Origin: Acanthaster planci
Taxonomy: Eukaryota; Echinodermata; Asteroidea; Valvatida; Acanthasteridae
Length of the DNA: 64,000 nt
Reading direction: 5' to 3'
Assembly (NCBI RefSeq): GCF_001949145.1
Contig: NW_019091361.1
Location: 2,465,825-2,529,824, forward strand
The first letter of the stretch is position 1. The number at the start of each line of letters is the position of its first letter. Positions 13,001 to 28,000 of this stretch are shown in pieces. The notes beneath the pieces are model-generated. The model had not been told where the DNA came from. It did not search any database and was given only the letters and a program-made list of their open reading frames with translations. The position numbers and the translations under genes were made by a program.

Positions 13001-16000
13001 ATGCCATTACAGAAACAAAAAAAAAACTGTTACAGAAAACAAAATAAAGGAAAACATATAGATACATAATTATATGAATATTAACAAAGTTACGAATAGT
13101 GGGCTATAAGTAGGATTATAAAAAAGACTTTGTGTGGCGTAGAATGTATTACATAAGATACAATATAAGTTTCCTTTTATTATGACCATAAGCATCTGAT
13201 CAAAGAGATGGTTCGGGGAGGGAGATTTTGTTTGATCTAAACAATCTTGCAGAAGTTTTAGCATTAGGTTGAACTGAACTCCATAAATGCTGACAGTCAA
13301 ACAGGTTAAATTGTAGAACAAGATCGAGCTCAAGTTGTCTGACCTTTGGTGTCTGTTTTTAACCAATTTGCATGCACAGTCCAGACCCACTTAAACAACC
13401 CCATTCAAATCACTGCTGTGAAAACCTTTTACATGAGCACTCACAGTTTTAGCATAGATGTAGTTGGTTGAATTTGTTGCTGCATTCCTGGTTTCTGTAT
13501 TTTGTAGAGATACATTTTACAGTATAGTTTCCATCTGCCGTTACTTGATGAAACAAGCACATTTACAGCCGACTGTGCAACCATAGCCCTAGGTCCAGTT
13601 TCAATTCCTGCATTGGAGTAAAGTTAAGCAAAGTATAGCTGACCACAGTACACTCGAGCTCGCTCACTGTTCACGTGGCTACAACCTTCTTAATCTAACA
13701 AGCACATAACAGTACCCTAAACATAAATAACACTGTTGTTTGTTTGCATAGGCTCCTAGCCTGGTGCCCTTGCTACTCTACAGACTCAGTCAGGAGCATG
13801 ATCCTGTCATGACCTTTGACCTGCTGTGCACCATTCCCAAGACAGCGACCCATAAAGTCTGCATGACAGCAGTGATCAGAGCGCTGCAGTCCCTGGCGGT
13901 AGGGGACACGACACTGACTCCGCTGGTGGTCAGACTGACTACGCAACTGTGGAAATTGCAGGTGTGCACGTGTTTTGTAAAAAAATTTAACAGTAAAGAT
14001 TCTTTTTGGGGGGAACTGAGAACACCCCAAGCCTGCCTCATGTTGCCTGTGAACCAGTCAGGGTGGCTTCCTTCATGCAATTGGAGCCTTGCACTTCAAT
14101 GTGAGAGTGTAGCAGCCTGCTAACTGTCCACCATATTGCAGCCGAGGTTTCGGTATTGTAACCTCAGAATGGTGTACAGGGACTCATCTTGACGATGCCA
14201 CCCAGACCTGGTTAATGGTAGATCGTGGACTTCATCGTTGTGACAATGCTGATTCATACCAACAAAGAACAAGTACAAAGACTGGTTGGGCCAACATTTG
14301 GACGCCTTTGCCTCTGTGCCCAGACTCTCCATTACTGTGCACATTCAGAAGAAAATAATTCCATGTCCAAATTTTTGGGCTGTGACTTGAAGTTACAGTT
14401 TCTCTCTTTTGTTGTTTTGTTTTCTTGATTTGCAGGACAGGAGCTTTCCCCACCTTCAGAAACTGCTCTCCCAGTCATCATTCCTCCAAGGCAGGGAGGA
14501 CCTCACCTACGAGCTGCTTCTAGCCAAGGCTGCTAGCATCAGAGATGTTTGTGAATTGAGGTGAGGTCCGACCCCCCCCCCCCCCGAGCGTGGCTAAAAA
14601 AACAACCCTGGTTATTTATAAAGAAAATGAACTTCATGTGGTACAAATCAAAGACACCTGGTAATCTACATGTGGTGTATTGTCAATAGGCACAAATTTA
14701 GCACACTTGAGTGCATTGTTAGTTTGAAATGGTCTTCAATAATATTTCATTTGCTATTTAAGGATATATCGCAACCAATGATCTATCATGAGTGCATGAT
14801 ATAGGTCTTTGCAAGAAACATATTGCCGTTCATGATATAGCATAGCATGAATTGCATGGTGAATTTCTTTGCGGAACGCATCTTGCGGCCTACGATCCAG
14901 CGTGAATTGTGCGTACATGGTAGATAACTCTTTGCCGCAGCATATCTCATCCAATCATAGAGCATGAATTCCGTGACACAGTTCATTGTGAAATCAAATG
15001 CATACTGTACAAACTCAACCTCTCCATTTGTCTTCTCCACACAGGCCTCATCGTGGAGCAGACCTCCTGCCGATGCTGTCCAAACTCTTGAATGACTGTA
15101 CCAGTGATGGAGACGCTAGCATAGCAGCATTGGCCCTGGATGCCTTGTACATCTTATGCCAGGCTGAGGTAGTGGACCTACGCACCATGTGGGCTGTACT
15201 GTCACCCAAACTCACCAAAGATGAAAGGTAGGGATGTAGACCATTTTTACCATCAAAATGTCAGCTGCTCGGAACAGATAAATGTCAAATTTTAAAATGT
15301 TATAATTTTAGCAGTGAGGCGAATTTTCATTGGTAACAGGTAGTATTTTTATATAGCATTAAATTGAGTTTATTTAATAACTTATCATGTATGTCGGCAT
15401 TTTTTGTCCAGTTTTGATACTGACTACTTAAAATCAGGATGAATGTAAAGACAGACACAACTTTTTGACATCAGAACCTGCACTGGCGCCATGGTTTTGT
15501 GCGTAAAGTGTGTTTTCAGTTTCACATTGATTCTGTTTTATCTGTTGCAGGCCCCTCGTAATGCAAAACCTATGCAAGCTTCTTGGATCAGCGCCAGCAT
15601 TACTTGCAGACACACAGGACTGTGAGGTGTGCCTGAAGAATGAAACATGAACCTTAGATACCGGTAGCAGAGTATGAGAGAATTTTCTTAAAGAAACTCT
15701 CTGTGTAATATGATTCGCTGTAAACAAGTTTGTTGGTGGACACTTTCCACAAAGCACAGTAGAATGAAATCCAATACTGAACTATTGAAATCTAGCCCTT
15801 CAGGTTTGTCCGAGTACCGTTGCCTTTGATTATGTCTGAGTAGACTGAGTAGTTGAGTAGTTGGACAAAAATCTTGAAATATATTCCACTTTGTTGCAAA
15901 AGAAGTGAAAGTATCAAGGACTCTTTCAAATATTTGAAATTTACTCGTATACATATGTCCAAACATACTTGCTACATGTATCTCCTTCACTGTATGTAGT

Positions 16001-19000
16001 CAAACATGATTGCTTTTACTATGTTATATTTCAGTAAACGTGGGAACTATGACAAGAGCTCATCAAGTGCTCATCAAGTGCAACGCTGACTATATACTGG
16101 GGGGTGGAGGGATTTCGGACATGCAGGGGAGAGGGTGTAATGTCCTTCTGCTCTGACCAAGATTCAAACCTGTGATATCTTAATTTCTGAAATCCCCCAA
16201 AAGGACTTCTGCGATGAAGTCGTGGAGCTCTTATGGCAGTACAGTAACCATGGCAACCCGGCCGTATCTGCTGCTGCATTCACCGCCTTGGCCATTTTCC
16301 AGGAAGACGACTTCACGCTGGATGACCTACCACCAGAGGTAAAAGTACAGTGACCTGTGATTTTGCAAATGTTGCCGTAGCTCAGGTGTGCCACGGTCTT
16401 AATCATTGAGTACAGACTGTCACACTAGGCTGCAACCGTGAAGCATGTGAAGCATGCACACACTATATGTTGACTTACATGTGGCTGTGCAATATCCCAC
16501 CAAATCTTGCCCTGTTACAAATACTCAAAAACCAGACTTACTCAATATTACAAATTTCCTAGGTTGGGCTCAACATTTTCTTTATCAAAACTTAAGGTTT
16601 CCTCCCAACACACAACCTGTGTAGAATTTGGAACAAGAGGCGAGCACATGGCCGTATATTCACTGAAACACCCATACCTTAGTACCGTTTTCTCAAGTGA
16701 AGGGCCGCTTTGTAATCTTTATGCATTGAATTGGAGGTGCTTGATTGTTAAATTTACAAATCCAGTTTACCATCTTGGCATTAAGTTCAAATTTAACAAA
16801 GTTTGAAATACCACAAAGCTGTTCTCCTGAATACACCAAGTTTGGCTTGTGCAGCATTAATTATTATTGACAGATGATAAATATGGAACTCGTCAGAATA
16901 TGGCAACATCAGATCAAGTCACAGTATACATGTGCATAGACTGCCTTGTTTCTTAGATGTGGTGACGACAAATTTTTGTGGCAATTTTTGCCTTTCAACT
17001 CAGTCTTGTTTTTCTTAAAGAAAAGAAAGTGTCCCCTCAATGTGATAATGACCTTAGCATGGAATTGTGCAATAAGCCTTTTGTGAGTTTAATTTGAGTA
17101 AAATCTGGTACATTGAGTTGTCTGGTCAGACATGATCACGAACTTTGAATTCCCCAGACTGAAGACACTTGCTATACATGTACCTTGTGATTCAGGGCAA
17201 ACTTTTGCATAGTGACCACCATTTCTGGAATAGACTGGTTCCTTTGTGCCCTTCTTATCCATGGAGAACAGTGTGTTGGTGCAAGGCATCTCTTATGTAA
17301 CTAAGCAAAAGCGTGCCCAGAACCACAAGGTGTAGCGACAGTGTCTTTAGTATGGAGAATTCCAATGGTTATGTTCATGTGAATAAAAAAACCTCACTGT
17401 ACCAGATGTTATTCAAATTTAACTTGCAAAAAGGCTTATTTGCACGTGCAGTTTCTACTTGCGTTATGTAAATAGATTGCCGAAGAGGAGAAAACAAAGA
17501 TTGAAGCCATGAAGGCAAAACAGAAGGAGACAGATTGCAAGGCGGGCAAGATGAGAACAAAGGAAGAGGAAGATGAGGAAGAAGGCGAAGCAATCCCTCC
17601 ATCTTGCTATATCAAGCTTCTAATGAGTATTCATGAGGAGGTCCTCCCAGGTGCGGATGCAGAAATGTATTTTAACAACTCACCCATTGATGACCCCCTA
17701 AAAATCTGAAATGCTTTTGGGAGGGTTGTTTTTGGAGGCCGGACATCATTTGTGGGGGGGGGAGATGGACTTTCACGTACATGTAAGATATGTTTAAATA
17801 ATTGCATGTTCTTGCTCACTGCCCATTTTGCCAAGATAGATAGTTTATATTTTTTCTACTGCAGTGCTCAATGCATGCTGGCTGCTATAGGTGTTGCCTT
17901 GAACTTCACATGACCATAGCAAAGAAACCATAGGTCTGATTGAGTTCAAACTTCACGTTTGTACTGATAAGGAGTGTCTTTACGTGCATGTCAAACTAAC
18001 CTGGCTCTTTGAGTGTTAAGTAAGGACTAACAGTGCAGTAAATGCTGTAAAAGCCTCATCATTTGATGATGCCAAATTGGAGCATTTTTACCACAAGTTG
18101 AACTCTTCACGAGCTGGAATGTTTAGAGTGTAATGTCAGGATCTGCAAAAGAGATCCCAACAAATTTCAGCTTAAGAAACCAAAGTCTTTGTGATTGATA
18201 TCTTCTGTCCATAGCCTACCAATTGTTCCTGTCTTCTCTGCTGGTGGAAGAGGTGAAGAACCTGCCCAGAGGGGTTCACAAGTCTGCCATCCAGAGGCAA
18301 CAAACTGTAAACAGGGGAAAGACGTTGGACAACGTACCATCCCTGCTCCTGAATCGCTTTGAAAGGATCAAGCAGCCGGGACTCAAACCAGGATTGGCAG
18401 GTATAATTTAGTCAGGGAACGTTGTGCTCAGTAAGCACATTGGATGCCAACCTGTGCATTGGTGTATGTGTACGTCCCACATAGGCAGCTGCATCTGTGA
18501 TTTGACTCAAAAAAGGGTGGATTTTTGTTTTCTCACTTTTTCTAGTTGGCCTGTTGTGCTCTTTTGAGCCAAAGAAAGAGACAAGTCAGCAAGCTGACAA
18601 ACCAGGGCGACGCCACGTTATCAATAAGGGCAGAGCCTACCAACACATGATCAACACTCTCATGAACGAGGTAACGACAGAGTTATTGTCACCAAAAGCA
18701 CGATATTGTCTGGCCCAGTGGGTCAAAATATGACTAGATCTCCTCCCCAAAAAGCCTGAATCTCCCCCCCCCCCGACCCTAAAACCCATCAGCAGGTTTG
18801 GACGGATTTTTCAGGATTGATTTATTATAACATGTAGCGTAACTACATGAACACCACTAGGAGACAAGTTCTAATATTGGTTTTATCCACAGAGATGGAA
18901 TGAGGAGGGCAAAACATTCTCTGCCATTTTATTTGAAAATAACTCCACTGAACCCGTATACCTGAAGTGACATTTTTTCGTTGAGGAGATTAATGGCAAC

Positions 19001-22000
19001 ACCAAATGTGCAACTTGTTATTTGTCAAATTTGGTGATTGGATTGCACAGTTCTGGTAATGCTGTTGGTTGATTGAGGAGGAACATTTGTTCATTGGCAG
19101 CTGTGTGTTGACTCCACTGATTGGTTTGAGCTGATGCAGTTACCTCATGCGTGGATGTCGCTGATGCAGAATGCTCTGCAGGCTCTCATTCAGGTACACT
19201 GAAATCCACTCAGAATGTTTGTACAAAGACATGCTGACTGTCGTTTGGCAGCTGCGTGCGTCTGTTTAGAGCCTGGGCCACATTTCAGTTAACCCCTTAA
19301 CGCCGGGATTCTTTTGACCGCGAGTGCTGGGCTGTGATATGCCCAGTATGCAAAGCCCTGTGCAGCAGCAGGCCCACATTGAAACCGCAGGTGCATGATG
19401 AATTGAATGTAAGTGTGGTATGCACTAATCCTCACACAAAGCCGCGGCTTTCGCCGTCTACCAGCGTTAAGGGGTTAACAGCAGAAAAGTCATGATTACT
19501 ATTGCAGAAAAATTGGCTTTTACACTATTAAACTTAGCTTAAACACTATTTCATGGAGGTGCTTGGCCTGGTTATGTTTACAGTTGCAACGCATAGAGAT
19601 TTCCATTGTTTTGTCACTACATTAAGCAAGTTTGTCCTCCGAGGTTAGCGTGCCTTTTGCTGCGCTTACTGCATACGGTCTCCATGAAATGTGTGGAGCC
19701 TCTGATAGCATAAACATGTCTGCTTAGCAGCGCAGTGAAGCTGGGCCCTGGCGCACGTAGTGCTTGGGTGGTACACAGCATATGCTAATGGTTTGGCATG
19801 CTTTTGTTATGGCAAAGTCACCCAAACATCAGCATAAGCGGTTCACTGCTTCGCGAAAACAGTGAGAATGTGGTCAACTCTATTCGCTACATTTGTACTA
19901 CATCTGCCATTTTGCAAGGACTTAAATCCCTCCATGGCAAAAAGATTACTTCGCCTATCTTGCGTATTGCTTGCATAGGTTGAGATATAGCCCTGGATAC
20001 TCCATTCACAGGATTGAATTTTTGAAAGGCTAAATTCATGCACAGTTATGCAGCTGTAAGAGTTTTTCTTGAGAAATAGTCGCTGGTGAAAGGGGATTTT
20101 AGGAAGATTTTTTTTATGCAGAGCCGTTGTGCCGAGCTTGAACTTCAGAGGAGTCATGGTCACCTGGACGAGAGCCAAGCAGACTTCCAAGTCAAGATGG
20201 ACACGGCCTGGCTGTGGGTACGGGACAAACTGACTGACCAGATCAAGACAGCAGCCAAGTAAGTATTCCTGGAACACCGGAGACTATCAGTGTTAACACA
20301 GACCTCAATGTGGCTATGTCTAAATTAACTTACTGGGGCTAGGAGTAACACACAAGTGTATGGGAAGTGGCTGCATCTGCTAAGCCAGTAGCTGCCATAN
20401 NNNNNNNNNNNNNNNNNNNNNNNNNNNNNNNNNNNNNNNNNNNNNNNNNNNNNNNNNNNNNNNNNNNNNNNNNNNNNNNNNNNNNNNNNNNNNNNNNNNN
20501 NNNNNNNNNNNNNNNNNNNNNNNNNNNNNNNNNNNNNNNNNNNNNNNNNNNNNNNNNNNNNNNNNNNNNNNNNNNNNNNNNNNNNNNNNNNNNNNNNNNN
20601 NNNNNNNNNNNNNNNNNNNNNNNNNNNNNNNNNNNNNNNNNNNNNNNNNNNNNNNNNNNNNNNNNNNNNNNNNNNNNNNNNNNNNNNNNNNNNNNNNNNN
20701 NNNNNNNNNNNNNNNNNNNNNNNNNNNNNNNNNNNNNNNNNNNNNNNNNNNNNNNNNNNNNNNNNNNNNNNNNNNNNNNNNNNNNNNNNNNNNNNNNNNN
20801 NNNNNNNNNNNNNNNNNNNNNNNNNNNNNNNNNNNNNNNNNNNNNNNNNNNNNNNNNNNNNNNNNNNNNNNNNNNNNNNNNNNNNNNNNNNNNNNNNNNN
20901 NNNNNNNNNNNNNNNNNNNNNNNNNNNNNNNNNNNNNNNNNNNNNNNNNNNNNNNNNNNNNNNNNNNNNNNNNNNNNNNNNNNNNNNNNNNNNNNNNNNN
21001 NNNNNNNNNNNNNNNNNNNNNNNNNNNNNNNNNNNNNNNNNNNNNNNNNNNNNNNNNNNNNNNNNNNNNNNNNNNNNNNNNNNNNNNNNNNNNNNNNNNN
21101 NNNNNNNNNNNNNNNNNNNNNNNNNNNNNNNNNNNNNNNNNNNNNNNNNNNNNNNNNNNNNNNNNNNNNNNNNNNNNNNNNNNNNNNNNNNNNNNNNNNN
21201 NNNNNNNNNNNNNNNNNTTGCAACATAACGTGACAGTCTAAACACAGAACGTTGCATTGTAATATGGTAATCCAAACTCAAATTACGTCACCAGTTCTTT
21301 TTAAAATCCCACTCGTGACTCCAAGAAGAGATAATCCCATGTTGTGCTACTACAAGCTTTGACTCAATCTGCAGTGATGCTTTGTTTTACAGAAGCAACC
21401 CCTCAGCTCAGAGTAACTCCGTTCTGGCCTTGGCCGGTTTGGCCGTGGTCTCTACTCGTCACTTCCTGGCCTTGGATAACGATGGCGACGATGAGGCGAG
21501 ATTAGCCCACCAGTCTTCAATGCAACACACCGGTCAGAATCACTGGCTGGGCGTGGTCATTGATACACTGCTGTGCCTCCTAGGTGTCAAGCTGCGGGCG
21601 GGTGTGAAGATATTCACCTGGTACCAACAGGTACAAGAACTTCTCTCCAAATAAAGGAGCTCACTTTGGCATTCTGTTGACAAGATCCTTGAAAATAATA
21701 AACCATTTTAGTAAATTATGGCAACCTCTCTAGTTAGGGGCCCATTGTGAGCTCCTTGTGAGTCATTGTGCCTCGCACATGCTTCAGTACACCATTAGAT
21801 CAGTTTTTACTCCATATACGTGTATATGGCTCTCTTGGTTTTTCTGCCATATTTTGAGCTCTCCACGAGTACACCATTGTTTGGTAGAATTTGTGTAACT
21901 TTCATTCATGTGCAAAGCCCCTAGTCTGAGTTTGGCAATGTTTGACCCGAAAAAGTATTATCTCCCAATATCTTTCATGACTTCAACACCCTCCAGCAAG

Positions 22001-25000
22001 TCCCCGCCCCATTCAGCTCCTCCCAGATAATTTGAGTTTTTCCATCAGTCATCCCAGCCCACTACCCGTCTGCAACTCAGGCCTGTATCCTACCTTTGAA
22101 AAACATATAAAAAGGAGACTTAAGATTCATTGCAAACCATCCCAGATCCATCAAAATCCTTCAACGGGATTTGAAGAACTTTTGCAGGATTGAGGAAGGT
22201 AGAACCTAGCCACTATCCCCTCCGAAAGGAAACAGGACGGGGTATTTTTCGTTTTAACAAAGGGAAAACAATCTCACCATGAGTTGGAACTCACCGTGTG
22301 TGCCTACGAGACACACTAAGCATGCGTCACCAATTTCTGTTTGAATGTGATTGGTCTTCGCGTTTGCTCTTGGTGCGTGCAGGTGCCTGCTTTAGAGACA
22401 TCCCACCAGCCTGTCTTCTCATTGCCCATGAGGGAGCAATTCAACTCATGGCAGATCACTTTACATGGAGCTTGTTGCTCTTTAAGTTGAAGTACGAAAG
22501 AATGTGCCATTGCTCTCCCACTCGCTACAGGATTTTGGAAGACTTGGGTGGAGTCGTGACGTTTGGTTTGAACCATTTTTTCTCAGCATCCTTTTCATTC
22601 TTCTGTCTGTTCACCCTTACTGTCCATCTGTCGTTCATGTCAAAATTTGTTCACATGTTCACAAGAAGTTGAGATCCATTGTTCTTGATGTTTCAGCACT
22701 CTGGTGATTTGGGGGCCAGTTTGCCCTCTACCGTCCAGGGCAATTCGGCCCTAGCCCTGTCCCTTCTGGCACCCTTCCTGCTGACCACGGACACCCAGCA
22801 ACTGCACCGCATCATGGATGTGCTGATAGATGGGTTGCCGGGGCAACCAAGAGCTCACCAGTCGCAGGCTAGACTGATGCACCATGGGCTTGCTTTGGGA
22901 ATGTTGACTGCAAGACTATACGAGGATCATTACCTGGACTACACTGGAAGTGAGGTACAGAAAAAACAGGAGGGGAAGATATGCATATTCATTTGCATAT
23001 TACAGGGGTGAGACTTCTCAGCTTTTTAGCTGATTTCAGCTTTTTTGGTTTGGGATTTCAGCTTTTTTTCCTCACTGGCTGTGTACAAAAGTATAGGAGA
23101 TTTTCACAGTTCAGCTTCTTTATGCCTTTTTTTCAGCTGTTTTCAGCTATTTTTACCATTGGTCAGTCTCGATATTATTGATCCACTTGCAAGAGCCTCA
23201 CCAAGTTTGTTGTTGGTCAACAGTGGTGTCACCATCTTCTTAAAACGTGCTTTACAAAGTCATCTTCTCCAAGGGAAAGCACACTATAAAGATAAAGTAT
23301 ATTCCAGTTATTCGAGTTGGTGTGACTGTTCCATTATAATAACAGTGGCAATGAGTGGTAAAGTCTGTTGTCATATGAGGTTCTTGAGTAGGTATGGCAA
23401 AACATCAATTACACAGAACTTGTGTGCTAAACACGAGTAGCATGGTATGGTCAAAACATTCAAGAACATCAAATGTTGGCATTACTGCAAAAAATAAACC
23501 AAAATAGTTTTCATTTGTCAAACCTTTTTACAAAGCCAGTCATCAAGTAAGATTATTTAGAAATCCTTTTCAGCCAGTACTTCTGATTTGATGATTTCAG
23601 TTAACCATTCCTTTGATCCTTGCTGTTCTAGGGGGAGGTTAAAATGATTCGATTAGTTGATGCTCTGGAGTCAACGAGTCTAAACGCCGAGGACCAGACT
23701 ACTTCCTGTGGACAGTTACTAGGGCTGGCCATGGTTCTCTCTGCCATGTCAACAGAGGGAGCCGTGCACACCAAGGCCCACGTGGCAAACATGCATCACA
23801 AGCTCTTAGCCAGGCTGGACGTGGAAGACAAGGATACGTTGTTTGCTGAGGTGGGTGCTACGGGTAGGGTCGGAACGACAGCCAAGTGTGACGTGGAACT
23901 AATTTGGTGACTAGAAATAGGACCTGGGACTGTGGTGGAGCCATGCTGGTGGGCCGATGGTATGCCCGGGTCGCATGCCTCTTTGACCAATAAAGTTTCC
24001 TGAATGGTAGAAAGGGACAGTCCTCAAGTGTAAGAACGTGGACGTGAACATGGTGCCACATCAGTAATTAAGTCTTCTCAAATTAATCTTTGGACTGATT
24101 CATCATCCCTGACCCTCTGAGATTCTTCAGAATCCTTTGGTAGTCTTTGGAGGTATTCTTGGAGGGACATTGAGCACAACCACTAAGCACAAAGAATGTG
24201 TCACTGGTTTCCCTGCATATCGGAAGATTTTTGAAAGATTCTTAAAGATTCCTTGCAACTATACTAATAAATTGAGTCGGGGTTAAGACTTCACCTGCTT
24301 TCCGCTTTGTGCCACTTCCAGGCTCTCTGCATGTGCATAGGATGTGTGACGGCAGCTGGTTTCCAGTGTAACATCATCAGTCCTGGCGAAGCATTTGATG
24401 TCGCTGTTAAATTGCAGACGCTGTGCCAACAGCAGGACCAGGTACAGGGAAATAGCAGAAACTGGTAGTCTTCATCAGATTACGTTGTCACTTTGAAATG
24501 TTTTTGAGAAAAAAGGACCCTTTCCTTAAATTGTAAAATGTTTTTCCCATTTGTTTTACCGTATCGGCAGTTCCCATCAGAGGAATACGTGCCATGTGGG
24601 TGCATATTAACCTAAGAACAGTCCGTTCTAGCCTTTTCTCCTGCGATAAACCATTCCCTCACTGCAAATGTTTCTCTCATGGAACATCTTTTTTTGCAGG
24701 CTATTCCAAGTTGGTGCACAAAGCAATCATTCAAAGGTGTACCAATAATTCCATAGAGATATTGCAAGAATTCATCTCAAGCATTTCCTGATGCAGTGAG
24801 TCACTGTGCAGTGACTGGTAGTTAATGAAAACTTGTGCTAACATTTTTATAAGCATAAGGTCATAATGACATTTTTTTCCCCTTTCAGAATGCTGGTATT
24901 GCAGTCAGTACAGGAGTCATGTTCCACTCTCTGGTCGGCAGCAGTCATCCCTCAATATCACACCTGCTAGCCAACCTGTTCTCAACGTGGTCCACGTCTG

Positions 25001-28000
25001 TCACCAGTCAGGTTGATTGACCAATAACTCTGAAGCAAGAAGTGCACATTTATCCTCTCATCTCTCAAAAACAAACTCAGAATTGAATTTCTTTGTATTT
25101 GTTGAGATTTATTTTTATTCTTCAGATGTGTGAGCCATGCATTATGCGTGCACCAAATGAGTCTTACATGACGTCTGCAAAAGTTTTGTTTCAAACTTTT
25201 TTTCAGAGATGCCAGGTATTGTCAATTATCGTCTGGTCAGAAAAAAACATGGAAGAAAAAAAATGAAAAAGTGTGTGTTATATTTGTAGGCAACTTCAGT
25301 GCAGCAGAAGAGAGCGGCTATTTATGGTCTGACAGGGCTTGTGACTGGCACAGGACTGGTGATGCAAAGTGGCTCCCAGACTCAAATGACAAGTGATATG
25401 CATAACAAGAGGACAGCTGTTGCTAAGCAACTCAATCAGGTATTCCTCCATTTCATCCCCAGTTTCTTTCACACAGTAATATAATCAGAATTGCTCCAAC
25501 ACCTTTTGTTTATTTTTAATCATCTTTCCGAGTAAAAAAAAAAGGCTAGCTGCCGTATTCTAAGGTTGCCACTTTTGCAACACCTAGGGACAAGATTTCA
25601 AAAGTTGATTGCACTGGTACAAAACCAAAAACGTAGGCCAAATAGATGTGGTTTACTGACTGAAACTTTGAAGGGTCCTCGTTGTTACTTATGCTTTGTA
25701 GCTTTTGACGGACTGGGCAGATCCTGCCATACAGAATGCTGCGGCTTCTCTGCTTGGCTATCTTCATCTGGTCTCCTCCTCCTCGTCGGAAAGTAGCACA
25801 GGCAGTGAGTGTGATATTGGTCTGTGAAGCCATGGCAAGCATCCAGGGGTGGAAATTCACAAAAGCACCCTAGCTTACCACAGTGCTTGGGTCCCAGCTC
25901 TGTGAGCTTACAAACTAGAGGGACTTTGGAGGGAAGAGAAATTGCTGGAGTTTGGAAAACGAACCCAAATCACAAAGGTGGAAGACAAGAAGGGACTAGG
26001 CACCAACCTGACTCCCCTATCTGCCTTGACCAGAAGCACTCCCTCATAGTTGCCCCAAGGTCTTTCTCCAAACACTGACTTCACTCACTGTCTCCTGTAA
26101 ATGTTTCTTTCACTGTAAAACAAAGCGCATAGTATTTGAGGGTAAAAACGGTAAGTGGCAACACTTTTGGTTCTGATAAATGAAAATTCTCTTAGCCACA
26201 CATTAAATAATTGCAAGTTTTTCTAGCAGAAAATAGAGCTTTGCTGAGCTGTCAGGTCTCAACTCAGCCAACTTAATCAGCAAAACTCAAGCCTGAGACC
26301 AAAGACGGAGATAAAGCCAAAATTCAGGAAACACCCATAGTTCCCATGAGTAGGTGGCGAGAGTAGACCCTAGCCTTTTATGTCTCTCCTACATGTAGCT
26401 CCGTCATCCTACTCCTATCTGTCCGAGACCAGCCTTCTACGCACTTGCATCGACCATCTAATCCTGGCCAGCAAGATGGGGCCAGAGCTCATACCTGCAA
26501 GGAGGCTGGAGACACTGCTCACAGCACTAGCTGGTCGACAGGGTTCCATGCTACCATTACCTCCTGTCAATTGGACAGCTGTACTGTCACCCATCCTGAG
26601 ACTTCCCTATGGTAAATACTACCATCTATGAATTTTGAAAAAGACAAGCCAAGCAAGGGAAAGGGCCCTTACTTGATGTAGAGAAGTTACTAATTTATGA
26701 AGGTAACAAGGTACAAAGTTTGGTGTCAGGTTAACTTGCCCCCTTGCCCACTCGACCTTTACCGACTTACACCTAACAAAGTCGCCCCCTGACTGACTCA
26801 CCACTTTAATTTGCCCCCTTGCTGACTCGCCTCCTGACCAACCCTCCCCTTAAGTGAGGACGCCACTGGTCTAGACCATTAACTATGCAAAGTTTGTCAT
26901 TTTGAAAGAGAAATATTGAGAATAAAACATGTATTACTAAACTTGCATTCATTTGACTGTACAGCACACTTATTCTCCGTAGTTGTTGTCCAAAGTTTTT
27001 TGTGACAGAGATCTGTCCCATTTCAGGTGTATGTGCTTCAGTCTTCATACATGACCTGAAAAAGCTTGGTAAATAATTTGAAGACAATTCAATAACAAAA
27101 TTGTGCGGTTATTTGTCAGGAGAGAAGGTGCATGGCTTGTGCATGGAGCTAGCCCTGTCCCAATGTCAGCGTCCATCCACTTCTCTGCTGTGTGTGACGG
27201 CCTGGCTGTCTCCTTCCATCTTCTCAACACTCAAGGTAAGCCACAAAACTTGGAGATGTTAACAGCATTTGTAGCCCAACTTAACAAAAGGAGTCTGAAA
27301 TCACCAGAGCCCAAAAAAAAGCCTTACGCACAAGCAGTCTTCATTTTTCTAATTTTTACAGGATTTTTGACCACAACATACGGGCTAGGATTAAAAGAAT
27401 CTTGCACTAAAAAAAATGGGGGTTCGCAACATTTTGCCCCACATTAAGTCAATTTTCAATTGTATCCCAAACTAAGTGTTACTTAGACACTCAGAGCTCC
27501 ATTTGCTCTTTCTGATGCAAACAAAAGAAAGGAAGTCACTGAAAATTGCCATAAGAATCATACTGTGGGATCCAGTCACAGTCAAGTTTGAGTGACAAAT
27601 TCATCTTCAGTTTTGAAGTCCACATAGGCACTCCATGAGCAACTGCCATCTTAGATGTTGGTGTTTCAGCAGATTGGCATTCGGTTAATCGTCAACACTA
27701 ACGCTGCTATGTGTCTGGCACTAGTATAGTGTCATTTGAGAACCAGAATTAGAAGCTCATGGACAGGTGGTATGGACATGTGGTATGCGCGCGTTACGTT
27801 CCTCTTTGGCCAATAGGGTGTCGCGATTTGCCTATGAACGCCTGTGTCAAGTTCAAGAATGTGCCAGTGGGTGTGGTGCCACTACAGTTACGTCGTCTAA
27901 TCGGATTAGTCTATTCATCAGACCCAAGAGCTTTCAGGCATTCAGATGAACGAGTGCACGTCCACTGTGCCATACTTGTATGCTTCAGCACATGCAATTG

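Larger units (their letters stand above)
7070..16338 (+). other. FOCAD: FOCAD exons 1-12: N-terminal helical-repeat half
   Basis: These exons encode residues 1-733. Phases at exon ends are 0,2,2,0,1,0,0,0,2,2,0,0 (nucleotides left over). Exon 1 ends in SQTPQ, matching the human exon 1 end. Two boundaries needed a choice. Exon 2 begins after TTGAAG at 8396, because the later TAACAG would break frame. Exon 7 begins after CCATTAG at 12378, because the nearer TTTTCCAG gives an early stop. Exon 12 uses a weak acceptor (CCCCCAAAAG) but its frame (DFCDEVVELLWQYSNHGNPA) is unambiguous. The homology is to the domain annotated in databases as DUF3730. Confidence 0.9.

Noticed and set aside
20325-21281. 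Open frames of 288-318 residues on both strands
   Set aside because: They consist almost entirely of the N gap and are artefacts.
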